Of a DNA stretch of 14,140 nucleotides, positions 1-6,596 are shown piece after piece. The stretch comes from an uncultured Bdellovibrio sp. (GTDB taxonomy: Bacteria; Bdellovibrionota; Bdellovibrionia; Bdellovibrionales; Bdellovibrionaceae): positions 1 to 14,140 of the forward strand of contig CAMLRE010000012.1 in assembly GCA_946482355.1 (NCBI GenBank), read 5' to 3'. How positions within the stretch are numbered: position 1 is the stretch's first letter; each line of letters starts with the position of its first letter. Made by a program: the position numbers and the translations under genes. Below the pieces are notes generated by a model. It saw only the letters and a program-made list of their open reading frames with translations. It did no database searches and was not told the origin of the DNA.

Positions 1-873
1 CGGTAATGTTTTATCTTCTGGTAAGAAGATTAAACCCATTTTGCTTTTTGCAAAGTTACCGTGTTTTTCAGTCGAACCAATTAACTTAGCCGATTTTAAG
101 CTTGAATCGATTTGGTATAATTCGCGGTCTAAAGTTAAAGCTAAGAAAGCTTCTTCTTTGTTGATTTTAACCGGAGTTTGGAAAGCTTCAGCTGCGTAAA
201 TTAAAGAAGACGCTTGAGCTAATGCACGGTGTGCAGGGTGAATATCTTTACCGTAAGCACCAAGTTGTGCGTAAGTTTCAACTGTTACAGCGTATGAACC
301 TGCATCAGAGATTTTTTTATCACAAGCACCGTTAAGACCAGCACGAGGACCTTGAGAACAAGTTACGTGTGGGTAGCCTTCGATGTGACGAGCTTCGTGC
401 ATAAACACAGATGCTAAATCAAGCGGAGTAAATGCAGGAGTTAAAGCCATAGGGCAAACGTGCATTGTGTTGTTATGGAAAAAACCGTAAACGAACGCGA
501 TCACGCCAGTTGGGCAAGATGATTCGATTTGAAAAGTTTTAACTAAGTTAGTTGTGTATTTGTACCAGTCACCAGCAAAAGTTCCTTTGAATAATTCATC
601 AGAAGAATTTGTCATTGGTTGGTTGAATTGAACTTTGCGGATGTAGTGAATACCTGCAAGTAAGTGAGCTTGTTGAGAACCATCGTGGCAATATTCTTTA
701 CCAGATAAGCTTGCGAATTGTTTAAAGTCTTTCGCGATTTGAGTCATGTCAGCTGCAGAAATACAGTTACCTGCTGATGGCTGAGTTGGCTCTTGTGGAA
801 CTGGGCTGATGCCGATTTGAGCTTGCGCAGTTAAAGATAAACCTAACAATGCTGCTACTAAAAATTGTTTCAT
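1..873 (-). CDS. Secreted protein with metzincin-type zinc motif (partial, C-terminus off the left edge)
   Basis: This reading frame is open for 291 codons from an ATG at 871-873 to the window edge, so the C-terminus is missing. Residues 1-18 form a Sec signal peptide (MKQF, then a hydrophobic stretch ending AQA, predicted cut before Q19). Around residues 159-169 the sequence is HEARHIEGYPH, which fits the metzincin consensus HExxHxxGxxH: His159, His163 and His169 as zinc ligands and Glu160 as catalytic base. A cysteine follows at 172. There are six or more cysteines in the exported part (for example in EYC, SSCP, VCPM, VTC, GACD), which suggests disulfides. No methionine of the kind expected for a metzincin Met-turn lies in the 100 residues after the motif, so the fold is not proven. 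A Shine-Dalgarno-like AAGGGGGG lies about 9 bases before the ATG. Likely an exported zinc protease; substrate unknown. The family is not recognised beyond the motif. Confidence 0.8.
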   Translation of the reverse strand, partial: MKQFLVAALLGLSLTAQAQIGISPVPQEPTQPSAGNCISAADMTQIAKDFKQFASLSGKEYCHDGSQQAHLLAGIHYIRKVQFNQPMTNSSDELFKGTFAGDWYKYTTNLVKTFQIESSCPTGVIAFVYGFFHNNTMHVCPMALTPAFTPLDLASVFMHEARHIEGYPHVTCSQGPRAGLNGACDKKISDAGSYAVTVETYAQLGAYGKDIHPAHRALAQASSLIYAAEAFQTPVKINKEEAFLALTLDRELYQIDSSLKSAKLIGSTEKHGNFAKSKMGLIFLPEDKTLP

Positions 874-909
874 GTGACTGCCCCCCTTGGTGTCGCGAAA
901 GAGTTGACC

Positions 910-921
910 CCAAAATGGAAC
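910..921 (-). promoter_or_regulatory. Partial copy of the palindromic site found upstream of dksA
   Basis: The 12 bases CCAAAATGGAAC here, 37 bases before the start of the secreted zinc-motif gene, are identical to the core of the perfect palindrome at 9624-9640. Only one palindrome arm is intact here (TGGAAC; the other reads GACCCC-like). On the transcribed strand a TTGAAA lies just upstream (924-929 on the + strand reads as its complement), so the site would fall between a weak -35 and the start. A regulatory role is inference; a 12-base match can arise by chance in 14 kb. Confidence 0.25.
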
Positions 922-944
922 CAGTTTCAACAAGAAACCGTTAA

Positions 945-1682
945 TTATTTAGAAATTTCTTGCAATTTATTCTGAGCGTAAATTTTAAGGCTCGGGTCTT
1001 TAACTGTCTTCGCAATTAACGTAAGCTGATCTAAAGCTTTTTTAGCAGCTGCGGCGTCATTACCACGAGCTAAATCAGCTAATCTATTAATCGCTAATAC
1101 ACGTAAAGCGCGCTCTTGCACTTGCTGCGTTTCAGCCAGGCTATGTGCCTCTGGCTTACCATCAAGCTTAATCGGGCTTAACGCCAACACCGTCAAATCG
1201 CCTACGTTAGCGTAGCCAGCAAAACCTAATAGGTAAGACGCTAAAACGCGCTCGTTGATAATGGGAGATTTTGTACGGGCCACAACTGACAACTGCTTAA
1301 ATTGAGCTGGCGTCATCTTAGCCGTTAACTCTAAATAACGTTGCTGCATCTGCTCTTCATTCACGTTGTACTGATTCATTAATACGACTTCAGAATCAAA
1401 CCACGCTTTAAATTGCTCTGGTGTTGCCGTCGAAGCATCAATAACCGGAGCTGTTTGCAATGCCGCAGTCGCTGAAGCTGCATGAGCTTGAGCGGCTCCT
1501 GCAAAACCACCTGGTTTTCCAGTAATTTTAGCAACACCCGCCTGCGCTGCTTGAGTCACAGTTTTAATTTCATGCATTGGTGTACGACCAAATAAAAACC
1601 AATCAATCAGCGCAAGTAATGCGACCAAAATAATAAAGCCAAAGAATAATTTTTTATTAAACCACTCACTGGAAAATTTCAT
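945..1682 (-). CDS. Membrane-anchored protein of unknown function
   Basis: This 245-residue protein has one hydrophobic segment at about residues 12-31 after a short basic N-terminus (MKFSSEWFNKK), so it should be a signal-anchored inner-membrane protein with the remainder in the periplasm. Residues 38-85 are rich in Ala, Thr and Gln (a flexible linker), and residues about 87-245 look all-helical, with a Lys- and Ala-rich C-terminal part. No enzyme motif is visible and I do not recognise the family. The ATG at 1680-1682 is supported by a GAGG about 7 bases upstream. It overlaps the last 17 bases of the upstream nucleotidyltransferase gene, so the two are probably translationally coupled and it is the last gene of this operon. 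The overlap suggests a functional link but does not establish one. Confidence 0.85.
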   Translation of the reverse strand: MKFSSEWFNKKLFFGFIILVALLALIDWFLFGRTPMHEIKTVTQAAQAGVAKITGKPGGFAGAAQAHAASATAALQTAPVIDASTATPEQFKAWFDSEVVLMNQYNVNEEQMQQRYLELTAKMTPAQFKQLSVVARTKSPIINERVLASYLLGFAGYANVGDLTVLALSPIKLDGKPEAHSLAETQQVQERALRVLAINRLADLARGNDAAAAKKALDQLTLIAKTVKDPSLKIYAQNKLQEISK

Positions 1683-2451
1683 ATTTTACCTCGGCCCAGT
1701 ATTCAAAGGCCTTTAAATCTTCGGGTGTTCCCCACTGAAAAAATTTATTAATTTCATAAGCATGAACTTTTAAATCACTACGCACATTCATCAAAGCTTT
1801 CGCAGCCAGCGAAGTAAAATACTCGCCATTCCAACTTAAGTTTTGTTTTTGCTGTTCTATAAGCGCTTCTTTTAAGAGTTTCGCTGACTTAAAATAATAC
1901 CCGCCCGTTGAAGCAAAATCGTCTTCACGATTTTTCGAGAAACATTCTTTTTCTTTAATATCAGAAATGATGTGACCTTCAGTCTTAGCGTAGCAGTACA
2001 TGTTTGCTGTTAAATAGTGCGCATGAAAACCACGGTAGCCAACAAAACACATGTCAGAATCATTCTTACGAACAAAATTTAAAAAATCTTCAGCGTTCCA
2101 CTCGTGACCGTAATCACAGTAAGTTACAAACACAGGCTGGTGATCAGGAATTAATTCTAACCCCGCAATTACGGTTTTCATCGGGCCGCCGTTATTCACA
2201 GCCACTGATGCAAACTGCACATCCGAACGTTCAGATTTAATAAAAGAAAAATGTTTTTCAGAATAATCTTCGTTGTTTACAACACAGACTGTGGGCCAAG
2301 ACTTCGGAAACAGATCAAGCACGCGCTTGATCATGGGTTTTCCTAAAACACTAACGAAGGGTTTTGGTTCAGAGTAGCCCGCCTGTTTAAAGCGGACTCC
2401 GCGTCCGCCCATGGTAATTAATACTACGGGGCTACTACTGGGGCTTTCCAA
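1666..2451 (-). CDS. Sugar-phosphate-type nucleotidyltransferase
   Basis: The protein has 261 residues and matches the NTP-transferase (GT-A-like) family, which activates sugar phosphates or related compounds with an NTP in the cytoplasm. Residues 9-21 form the first beta strand and the nucleotide loop (VVLIT, then GGRGVRF). PKP at 29-31 belongs to the signature that follows it, and an acidic YCDYGH at 111-116 is a candidate metal site. STGGYYF near 181-187 and WGTPEDL near 240-246 are typical later motifs of the family. The start is a TTG at 2449-2451. The first ATG would be codon 14 and would remove the first strand, so TTG is preferred. It begins 4 bases after the YejE-like stop codon, which suggests coupled translation. 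The exact substrate cannot be read from the sequence. It occupies the place where yejF, the transporter ATPase gene, stands in enterobacterial yej operons. Confidence 0.85.
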   Translation of the reverse strand: MESPSSSPVVLITMGGRGVRFKQAGYSEPKPFVSVLGKPMIKRVLDLFPKSWPTVCVVNNEDYSEKHFSFIKSERSDVQFASVAVNNGGPMKTVIAGLELIPDHQPVFVTYCDYGHEWNAEDFLNFVRKNDSDMCFVGYRGFHAHYLTANMYCYAKTEGHIISDIKEKECFSKNREDDFASTGGYYFKSAKLLKEALIEQQKQNLSWNGEYFTSLAAKALMNVRSDLKVHAYEINKFFQWGTPEDLKAFEYWAEVKYEIFQ

Positions 2452-2455
2452 GAAA

Positions 2456-3490
2456 CTAGCCTACTGCCGATTTCGCATCAAACGCATCACGTACTGCTAA
2501 GCCGATGTTAATTAATAATGTAAGCGTAATAATTAACGCCGCAGACGGATACCATACTAACCATTCAGCTGTCGTAAAGTATTTTTGCGCTTGTTGAAGT
2601 AATTCACCCCAACTAGGAGTTGGAGCACGAAGACCTAAACCTAAATAATCTAAGAAAGATAAAATCGAAATATTCGCAGCGATATCAAACGGCGAAAACG
2701 TTACTACCGGAGTAATCGCATTCGGTAAAATATGTTTGAAGATCACGCGGTTATCAGATGAACCTAAAGCTTTTGCCGCTTCAACATATTCACGCTTACG
2801 AAGTTGTAAGAACTGCGCACGCATGTATAACGCCATCTTAGTCCAATCAAATAAAGCTAAGAATAAAACTAACACTAATAAGTTCGGCGTAAAAATCGAA
2901 ATGATTGTAATTAAGATTAATGTCGTCGGCATTGTTTGCACGATCTCAACCGTACGCATACCGATAAGATCGACTTTACCGCCATAGTAACCAGCTAAAG
3001 AGCCGATCACGATTCCCACAAGATACGCAGAAATCCACGCACCTAAAGCAAAAATAAACGAATAACGAAGACCATATAATAGACGAGTTAAAACATCGCG
3101 ACCACGATCGTCAGTACCCATTAAGTTGTGTTTTGTCGGAGCAGATGGGTAAGATTCAACAGCTGTGTTTGATTCAAACGGGTCCCATTGAACTAACGGC
3201 CACACAGCCCAGTCACCGTCTTTAAATTCTAAAGAACGGTAATCCATGACATAGATATCATCACGGTTAAAAATCGTCGGATGGTAATCTTTAAAAAGCG
3301 GAACATAAATTTCGCCTTGGTATTTCATAATGTGTGGTTTGCTGTTCGCCCAAAATTCTGCTGTGAAGCTAAAGAAAATTAAAAGCAACACCATCCAAGA
3401 TGAAAATACCGCTAATTTATTTCTTTTAAAACGGCGGTAACGTTTTAAAGTTAATTCATTTGTAATAATTCTGTTTTCAATGATGTCCAT
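2456..3490 (-). CDS. yejE: YejE-like peptide ABC transporter permease
   Basis: This inner-membrane permease of about 344 residues is of the DppC/OppC type and closest to YejE, part of the importer for microcin C and other peptides in enterobacteria. A cytoplasmic KRYRRFKRNK stretch precedes the first membrane helix. A periplasmic region with KPHIMKYQGEIYVPLFKDY follows, which matches the region typical of YejE. Then come HNLMGTDDRGRDVL and further helices. The cytoplasmic coupling loop (EAA motif) reads EAAKALGSS then KHILPNA at about residues 237-257, the contact for the ATPase. The ATG at 3488-3490 has a GGTG 6 bases upstream; a GTG at 3497-3499 is the alternative start and would add three residues. 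It lies directly after yejB and before the nucleotidyltransferase. The partner ATPase is not encoded in the window. Confidence 0.93.
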   Translation of the reverse strand: MDIIENRIITNELTLKRYRRFKRNKLAVFSSWMVLLLIFFSFTAEFWANSKPHIMKYQGEIYVPLFKDYHPTIFNRDDIYVMDYRSLEFKDGDWAVWPLVQWDPFESNTAVESYPSAPTKHNLMGTDDRGRDVLTRLLYGLRYSFIFALGAWISAYLVGIVIGSLAGYYGGKVDLIGMRTVEIVQTMPTTLILITIISIFTPNLLVLVLFLALFDWTKMALYMRAQFLQLRKREYVEAAKALGSSDNRVIFKHILPNAITPVVTFSPFDIAANISILSFLDYLGLGLRAPTPSWGELLQQAQKYFTTAEWLVWYPSAALIITLTLLINIGLAVRDAFDAKSAVG

Positions 3491-3501
3491 CTTATGCACC
3501 G

Positions 3502-4512
3502 CTATTTGAAGTCAATACGTGGATCAACTAACACGTAGATAATGTCGCTTAAAATATTTCCGACAAGTAATAATAAAGCAGAAATAAAAGTTAATCCCAT
3601 AATCACGTTGTAATCACGGGCAAGAATAGAACTATAACCAAGAAGACCGATACCATCTAAGTTAAATACTGTTTCAATAATTAATGAACCAGCTAAGAAC
3701 ACACGTAAAAAACCACCTAAACCAGTTGCTACCGGAATAAGAGCATTACGTAAGGCATGTTTATAATAAACTTTTGTATCAGTTAAACCTTTAGCACGTG
3801 CTGTACGGATGTAGTCAGACTTGATGATATCTAACATCGAGTTACGCACTAACATTGATAACTCGGTGAAGTTACCAATCATGTAACAAGTTAAAGGTAA
3901 TACGAAGTGATAAGCACGATCGCCGATTTTAGCTAACGTCGAAAGATTGTCGTAATCATCAGATTTGATTCCGCCGATTGGAAACCAGTCAAAGTAAGAT
4001 CCACCGGCAAACCAAACGATCAAGAAGATACCCAACACCAGCGGAGGGATCGAGTACGTGACGTACAACAAGAACCCCGAAATCTGGTCAAAAGCAGATC
4101 CCGCTTTAATAGCTTTTTTCACCCCTAGAGGAATACAAACCAAGTAGGTCAAAAAGAGTGAAGCTAAACCAAATGATAATGAAACTGGAAATTTTGAAGA
4201 GATCACATCGATCACCGGCTCTTGGTAAGAAAAGCTATCGCCGAAATCGAACTTAGTAATATTTTTAAGCCAGATGAAGTAACGCTCATGAAGTGGTTTA
4301 TCAAAGCCGTACTGCTTTGCTAAATTATCAAGCATTTCTTGAGAGACACCCGTTGAACGACCGCCATCACCGCCACCGCCCATGCGAATTTTTTGCATCT
4401 TTTGTTCAATCGGCCCACCAGGAGCCGCATTGATAATCAAGAATGTAATTAAAGTAATACCAATGAAGGTAGGAATAGCTAAAAGAATACGTCGAATGAT
4501 GTAAACGAACAT
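3502..4512 (-). CDS. yejB: YejB-like peptide ABC transporter permease
   Basis: This 336-residue inner-membrane permease resembles YejB. The N-terminus MFVYIIRRILLAIPTF is typical of DppB/OppB/YejB proteins. NAAPGGPIEQ at about 28-37, QYGFDKPLHERY at 67-78 and FAGGSYFDWFPIGG at 168-181 are characteristic of YejB. The coupling loop reads RTARAKGL then KHALRNALIPV at 236-261, and the C-terminus ends LVDPRIDFK as in YejB. A glycine-rich GGGGDGG lies at 45-51 in the variable linker. It would pair with the YejE-like permease to form the translocation pore. The ATG at 4510-4512 has no Shine-Dalgarno sequence; a promoter-like TTGCGC-17-TATAAG ends 6 bases before it, so the mRNA may be leaderless. A terminator separates this gene from the binding-protein gene upstream. 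Confidence 0.94.
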   Translation of the reverse strand: MFVYIIRRILLAIPTFIGITLITFLIINAAPGGPIEQKMQKIRMGGGGDGGRSTGVSQEMLDNLAKQYGFDKPLHERYFIWLKNITKFDFGDSFSYQEPVIDVISSKFPVSLSFGLASLFLTYLVCIPLGVKKAIKAGSAFDQISGFLLYVTYSIPPLVLGIFLIVWFAGGSYFDWFPIGGIKSDDYDNLSTLAKIGDRAYHFVLPLTCYMIGNFTELSMLVRNSMLDIIKSDYIRTARAKGLTDTKVYYKHALRNALIPVATGLGGFLRVFLAGSLIIETVFNLDGIGLLGYSSILARDYNVIMGLTFISALLLLVGNILSDIIYVLVDPRIDFK

Positions 4513-4548
4513 GACAGTCTTATACTGGCCATGTTTTGCGAGCGCAAA
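4513..4548 (-). promoter_or_regulatory. Candidate promoter for yejB-yejE with overlapping palindrome
   Basis: Read on the minus strand, TTGCGC (4547-4542) is followed after exactly 17 bases by TATAAG (4524-4519), then ACTGTC and the yejB ATG. The -10 element matches the sigma-70 consensus in five of six positions, the -35 in only three. A start site about 6-7 bases beyond the -10 would fall on the ATG itself. A 14-bp inverted repeat, TTTGCG-AG-CGCAAA (4535-4548), covers the -35 and could bind a repressor. Both roles are inferred from sequence alone. Confidence 0.45.
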
Positions 4549-4630
4549 TCATTTTCAATTATTTAAGCAAATTTCAGGACGAAACCTTTGTCGATTTAGG
4601 AACAAACTTTAAACAAAAAATTGAGGGCAT

Positions 4631-4660
4631 AAAAAAACCCAGAGTGTTTACCCTGGGTTT
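4631..4660 (-). terminator. Intrinsic terminator between the peptide-binding protein gene and yejB
   Basis: AAACCCAG (4635-4642) pairs with CTGGGTTT (4653-4660) around a 10-base loop. On the minus strand the stem is followed by a run of seven T (complement of 4631-4637), so it would end transcripts of the binding-protein gene about 80 bases after its stop codon. The + strand side is also T-rich after 4661. The likely effect is fewer permease than binding-protein transcripts. Confidence 0.85.
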
Positions 4661-4701
4661 CTTTGTTTTTGATTTGCTTTCAGCAAACCCTATTTCTAAA
4701 G

Positions 4702-4719
4702 GAGCTGCTTTCGCAGCTC
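4702..4719 (-). other. GNRA-capped hairpin after the binding-protein gene
   Basis: GAGCTGC (4702-4708) and GCAGCTC (4713-4719) form a perfect 7-bp stem. In the minus-strand RNA the loop is GAAA, a stable GNRA tetraloop. It lies about 20 bases after the stop codon of the binding-protein gene and is not followed by a T-run, so it is more likely an mRNA-stabilising 3' hairpin than a terminator. The role is inferred. Confidence 0.55.
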
Positions 4720-4740
4720 TAGCTATCTGCCGTGTACTAA

Positions 4741-6381
4741 TTACTTAGTAGCCGACCACCAAGCACGGAAACCGAAGTCGTATTTAAACGTATCGCCTGG
4801 GGCTTTTACTTTATTCGACATACCATAGTACTCATATTTACGGTTGAATAAGAATACGTAAGGAACATCGTCAGCGATTAAGCCGTAAGCTTTTTTGAAA
4901 ATCGCAGTACGTTTTTTAGGATCTAATTCCTGACGACCTTCATCGATTAATTTATCAACTTCTGGATTCGAGTAAGTTCCGTAGTTAGAACCACCTTTTG
5001 AAGCTGAAGACGAGTGCCAAATTTGTTTTGGATCACCTTCAACATCGCCGCCGCCCCAGCCCATAGCCCAAAGCTGCATTTGACGTTCATCAACGTTTTT
5101 AATGAATGTATTCCACTCTAAAAGTTTTAATTCAACGTCGATACCTGCTTTTTTGCAGTCTTCTTTTACGATCGTCCATTGTTTTTCAGAGTCTTTATTA
5201 GCGTAAATGAAAGAAAGTTTTAATTCTGTCTTTTTACCATTGATTGTTTTTTCTAAGATACCGTTTTTATCAGCATCAGCCCAACCAGCTTTAGTTAATA
5301 ATTCTTTAGCTTTAGCAGGGTTGAATTCGATTGGTTTACGGTCTGGAGATTGAGCTGTACCAACTGGAACCGGAGAAGTTGCTAAGTGATTTAAGTTCTC
5401 AGCAAATTTTTTGTTCATTTCAGCGCGATTTACTAAGTGAGCAAATGCTAAACGAACATTTTTGTCAGCTAAGATTGGATCTTTAAAGTTGAAACCGATG
5501 TAGCCGTATGATTTAGGCATATCGTTTTTAACCGCTAAAGCTACGAATTTCTCAGCAGTAAATTTAGGTTTGAAAGGTTTGCCAGTTGCTTTTAAGTAAG
5601 CGTCTGTAGCTTTGATCTCAGCGTAATCGATATCACCTTTTTTAAGACGCTCAACTAAGATGTTATCGTCTTTAGTGAAACGGAAATTGATTTGGTCAAA
5701 GTTAAACATGCCTTTTAAGTGAGGCACATTCCAGCCATACCATTTGTCGTTACGTTTAACGACAATCATTTGGCCTTTGTCATACTTTTCTAATTTGTAT
5801 GGACCAGCACCAACGGCTTCTTTTTGCATTTTCACAGATTTGTTAACATCACCGTAAACAGATTTAGGGATGATAATCATACCGCAAAGCGAGTTTAAGT
5901 TTTGGAAGTATTTTTCAGACGCCGTAAATTTCACAGTGTGCTTGTCAATCACATCAACTTTCGAAATTTTTTCGAAGTATGGAATTGAATTCAAAGCTTG
6001 GTGTCTTGGTTCGCGGATAGCATCTAAAGAAAATTTAACGTCATCAGCAGTTACAGGCGTGCCATCATGGAAAACAGCATCTTTTCTTAAGAAGAATGTA
6101 AACGTTAAACCGTCTTTACCAACTTCCCATTTTTCAGCTAAACGTCCCTCAAAAGCCCATGTGTTGAAGTTATTCGCACACATAGAATCTTGCACGTAAT
6201 TGTTAAAGTATTGGTTATAAACGTCGCCACCCATAATCGGATGTAAGCTTTCAGGCTCAGCATCGAAGTTATAGTTGAACGTACCGCCTTTAGGCGCAGA
6301 CGCGTTTAAATTTACCGCGTGGGCAACAGAAGTTAGTTGAATCATAACTGCTGCTGTAGTGATTAGTTTTAAGAATTTCAT
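4741..6381 (-). CDS. Peptide-binding protein of the Yej/Opp-type ABC importer
   Basis: This is a periplasmic solute-binding protein of family 5 (546 residues; E. coli YejA is somewhat longer). Residues 1-22 are a Sec signal peptide ending VAHA, with predicted cleavage before VNLNAS. Just after it comes ASAPKGGTF, which resembles the start of mature YejA, followed by the family core: LAEKWEV...LTFTFFLRKDAVFHDGTPVTADDVKFSLD at about 95-130, GAGPYKLEKY near 200, then C-terminal lobes with WAMGWGGGD and YSNPEVDKLIDEG. There is no lipobox, so it is soluble rather than a lipoprotein. The ATG at 6379-6381 has GGGG about 11 bases upstream; an upstream in-frame TTG at 6402 overlaps that ribosome site and is rejected. 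It probably feeds the YejB/YejE permeases encoded next. The true ligand is unknown. Confidence 0.92.
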   Translation of the reverse strand: MKFLKLITTAAVMIQLTSVAHAVNLNASAPKGGTFNYNFDAEPESLHPIMGGDVYNQYFNNYVQDSMCANNFNTWAFEGRLAEKWEVGKDGLTFTFFLRKDAVFHDGTPVTADDVKFSLDAIREPRHQALNSIPYFEKISKVDVIDKHTVKFTASEKYFQNLNSLCGMIIIPKSVYGDVNKSVKMQKEAVGAGPYKLEKYDKGQMIVVKRNDKWYGWNVPHLKGMFNFDQINFRFTKDDNILVERLKKGDIDYAEIKATDAYLKATGKPFKPKFTAEKFVALAVKNDMPKSYGYIGFNFKDPILADKNVRLAFAHLVNRAEMNKKFAENLNHLATSPVPVGTAQSPDRKPIEFNPAKAKELLTKAGWADADKNGILEKTINGKKTELKLSFIYANKDSEKQWTIVKEDCKKAGIDVELKLLEWNTFIKNVDERQMQLWAMGWGGGDVEGDPKQIWHSSSASKGGSNYGTYSNPEVDKLIDEGRQELDPKKRTAIFKKAYGLIADDVPYVFLFNRKYEYYGMSNKVKAPGDTFKYDFGFRAWWSATK

Positions 6382-6412
6382 GTGAAAACATTCCCCTTTC
6401 AATTCGTTAGCT

Positions 6413-6440
6413 AGATTAATGCCTTGTAATCAGCGTTCAA
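6413..6440 (-). promoter_or_regulatory. Weak candidate promoter of the peptide-binding protein gene
   Basis: On the minus strand TTGAAC (6440-6435) is followed after 16 bases by TAATCT (6418-6413), 32 bases before the ATG. The -35 is fair, the -10 poor. A short inverted repeat, GATTA/TAATC (6414-6418 and 6427-6431), overlaps the -10. Positioning is plausible but the match is weak. Confidence 0.25.
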
Positions 6441-6472
6441 GGGATAATTTACTTTTTTCAGGATAATGCCGC

Positions 6473-6538
6473 AGATAGCTAAAATTTTGAAATCACAATG
6501 AAATTTTCGTTGCGGAGGCTTGGGCCCACAAGCTATCT
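6473..6538. repeat. Nested inverted repeats in the divergent intergenic region
   Basis: AGATAGCT (6473-6480) and AGCTATCT (6531-6538) are perfect 8-base inverted arms. Between them are a second inverted pair, AAAATTT/AAATTTT (6481-6487, 6501-6507), and a small GCTTG/CAAGC hairpin (6518-6533) containing TGGGCCCA. The 215 bases between the two starts (6382-6596) hold no gene. The region could be operator DNA or a structured leader for the ureohydrolase gene; I see no known riboswitch consensus in it. Confidence 0.4.
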
Positions 6539-6596
6539 ATCCATAACCAAAAGTGCTAAATTTACTTATATTTTTTTAAACTCTGACGAGGTTTTT

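Noticed and set aside
924..938. GTTTC/GAAAC inverted repeat as a terminator after the membrane-anchored gene
   Set aside because: The stem is only 5 bp and no T-run follows on the transcribed strand.
4536..4748. Open frame of 70 codons on the + strand in the gap before yejB
   Set aside because: It runs through the terminator and the GNRA hairpin and has no ribosome site or family resemblance; it is a chance frame.
6382..6402. Upstream TTG start for the peptide-binding protein
   Set aside because: The TTG overlaps the ribosome-binding sequence, and the ATG at 6381 starts a standard signal peptide.
6498..6596. N-terminal extension of the ureohydrolase from an upstream in-frame ATG
   Set aside because: No ribosome site precedes 6498, the added 33 residues do not look like the family, and ACGAGG sits 5 bases before the ATG at 6597.
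6473..6596. Guanidine-sensing riboswitch before the ureohydrolase
   Set aside because: The region has inverted repeats but no recognisable conserved guanidine riboswitch core, and a possible promoter lies downstream of the repeats.
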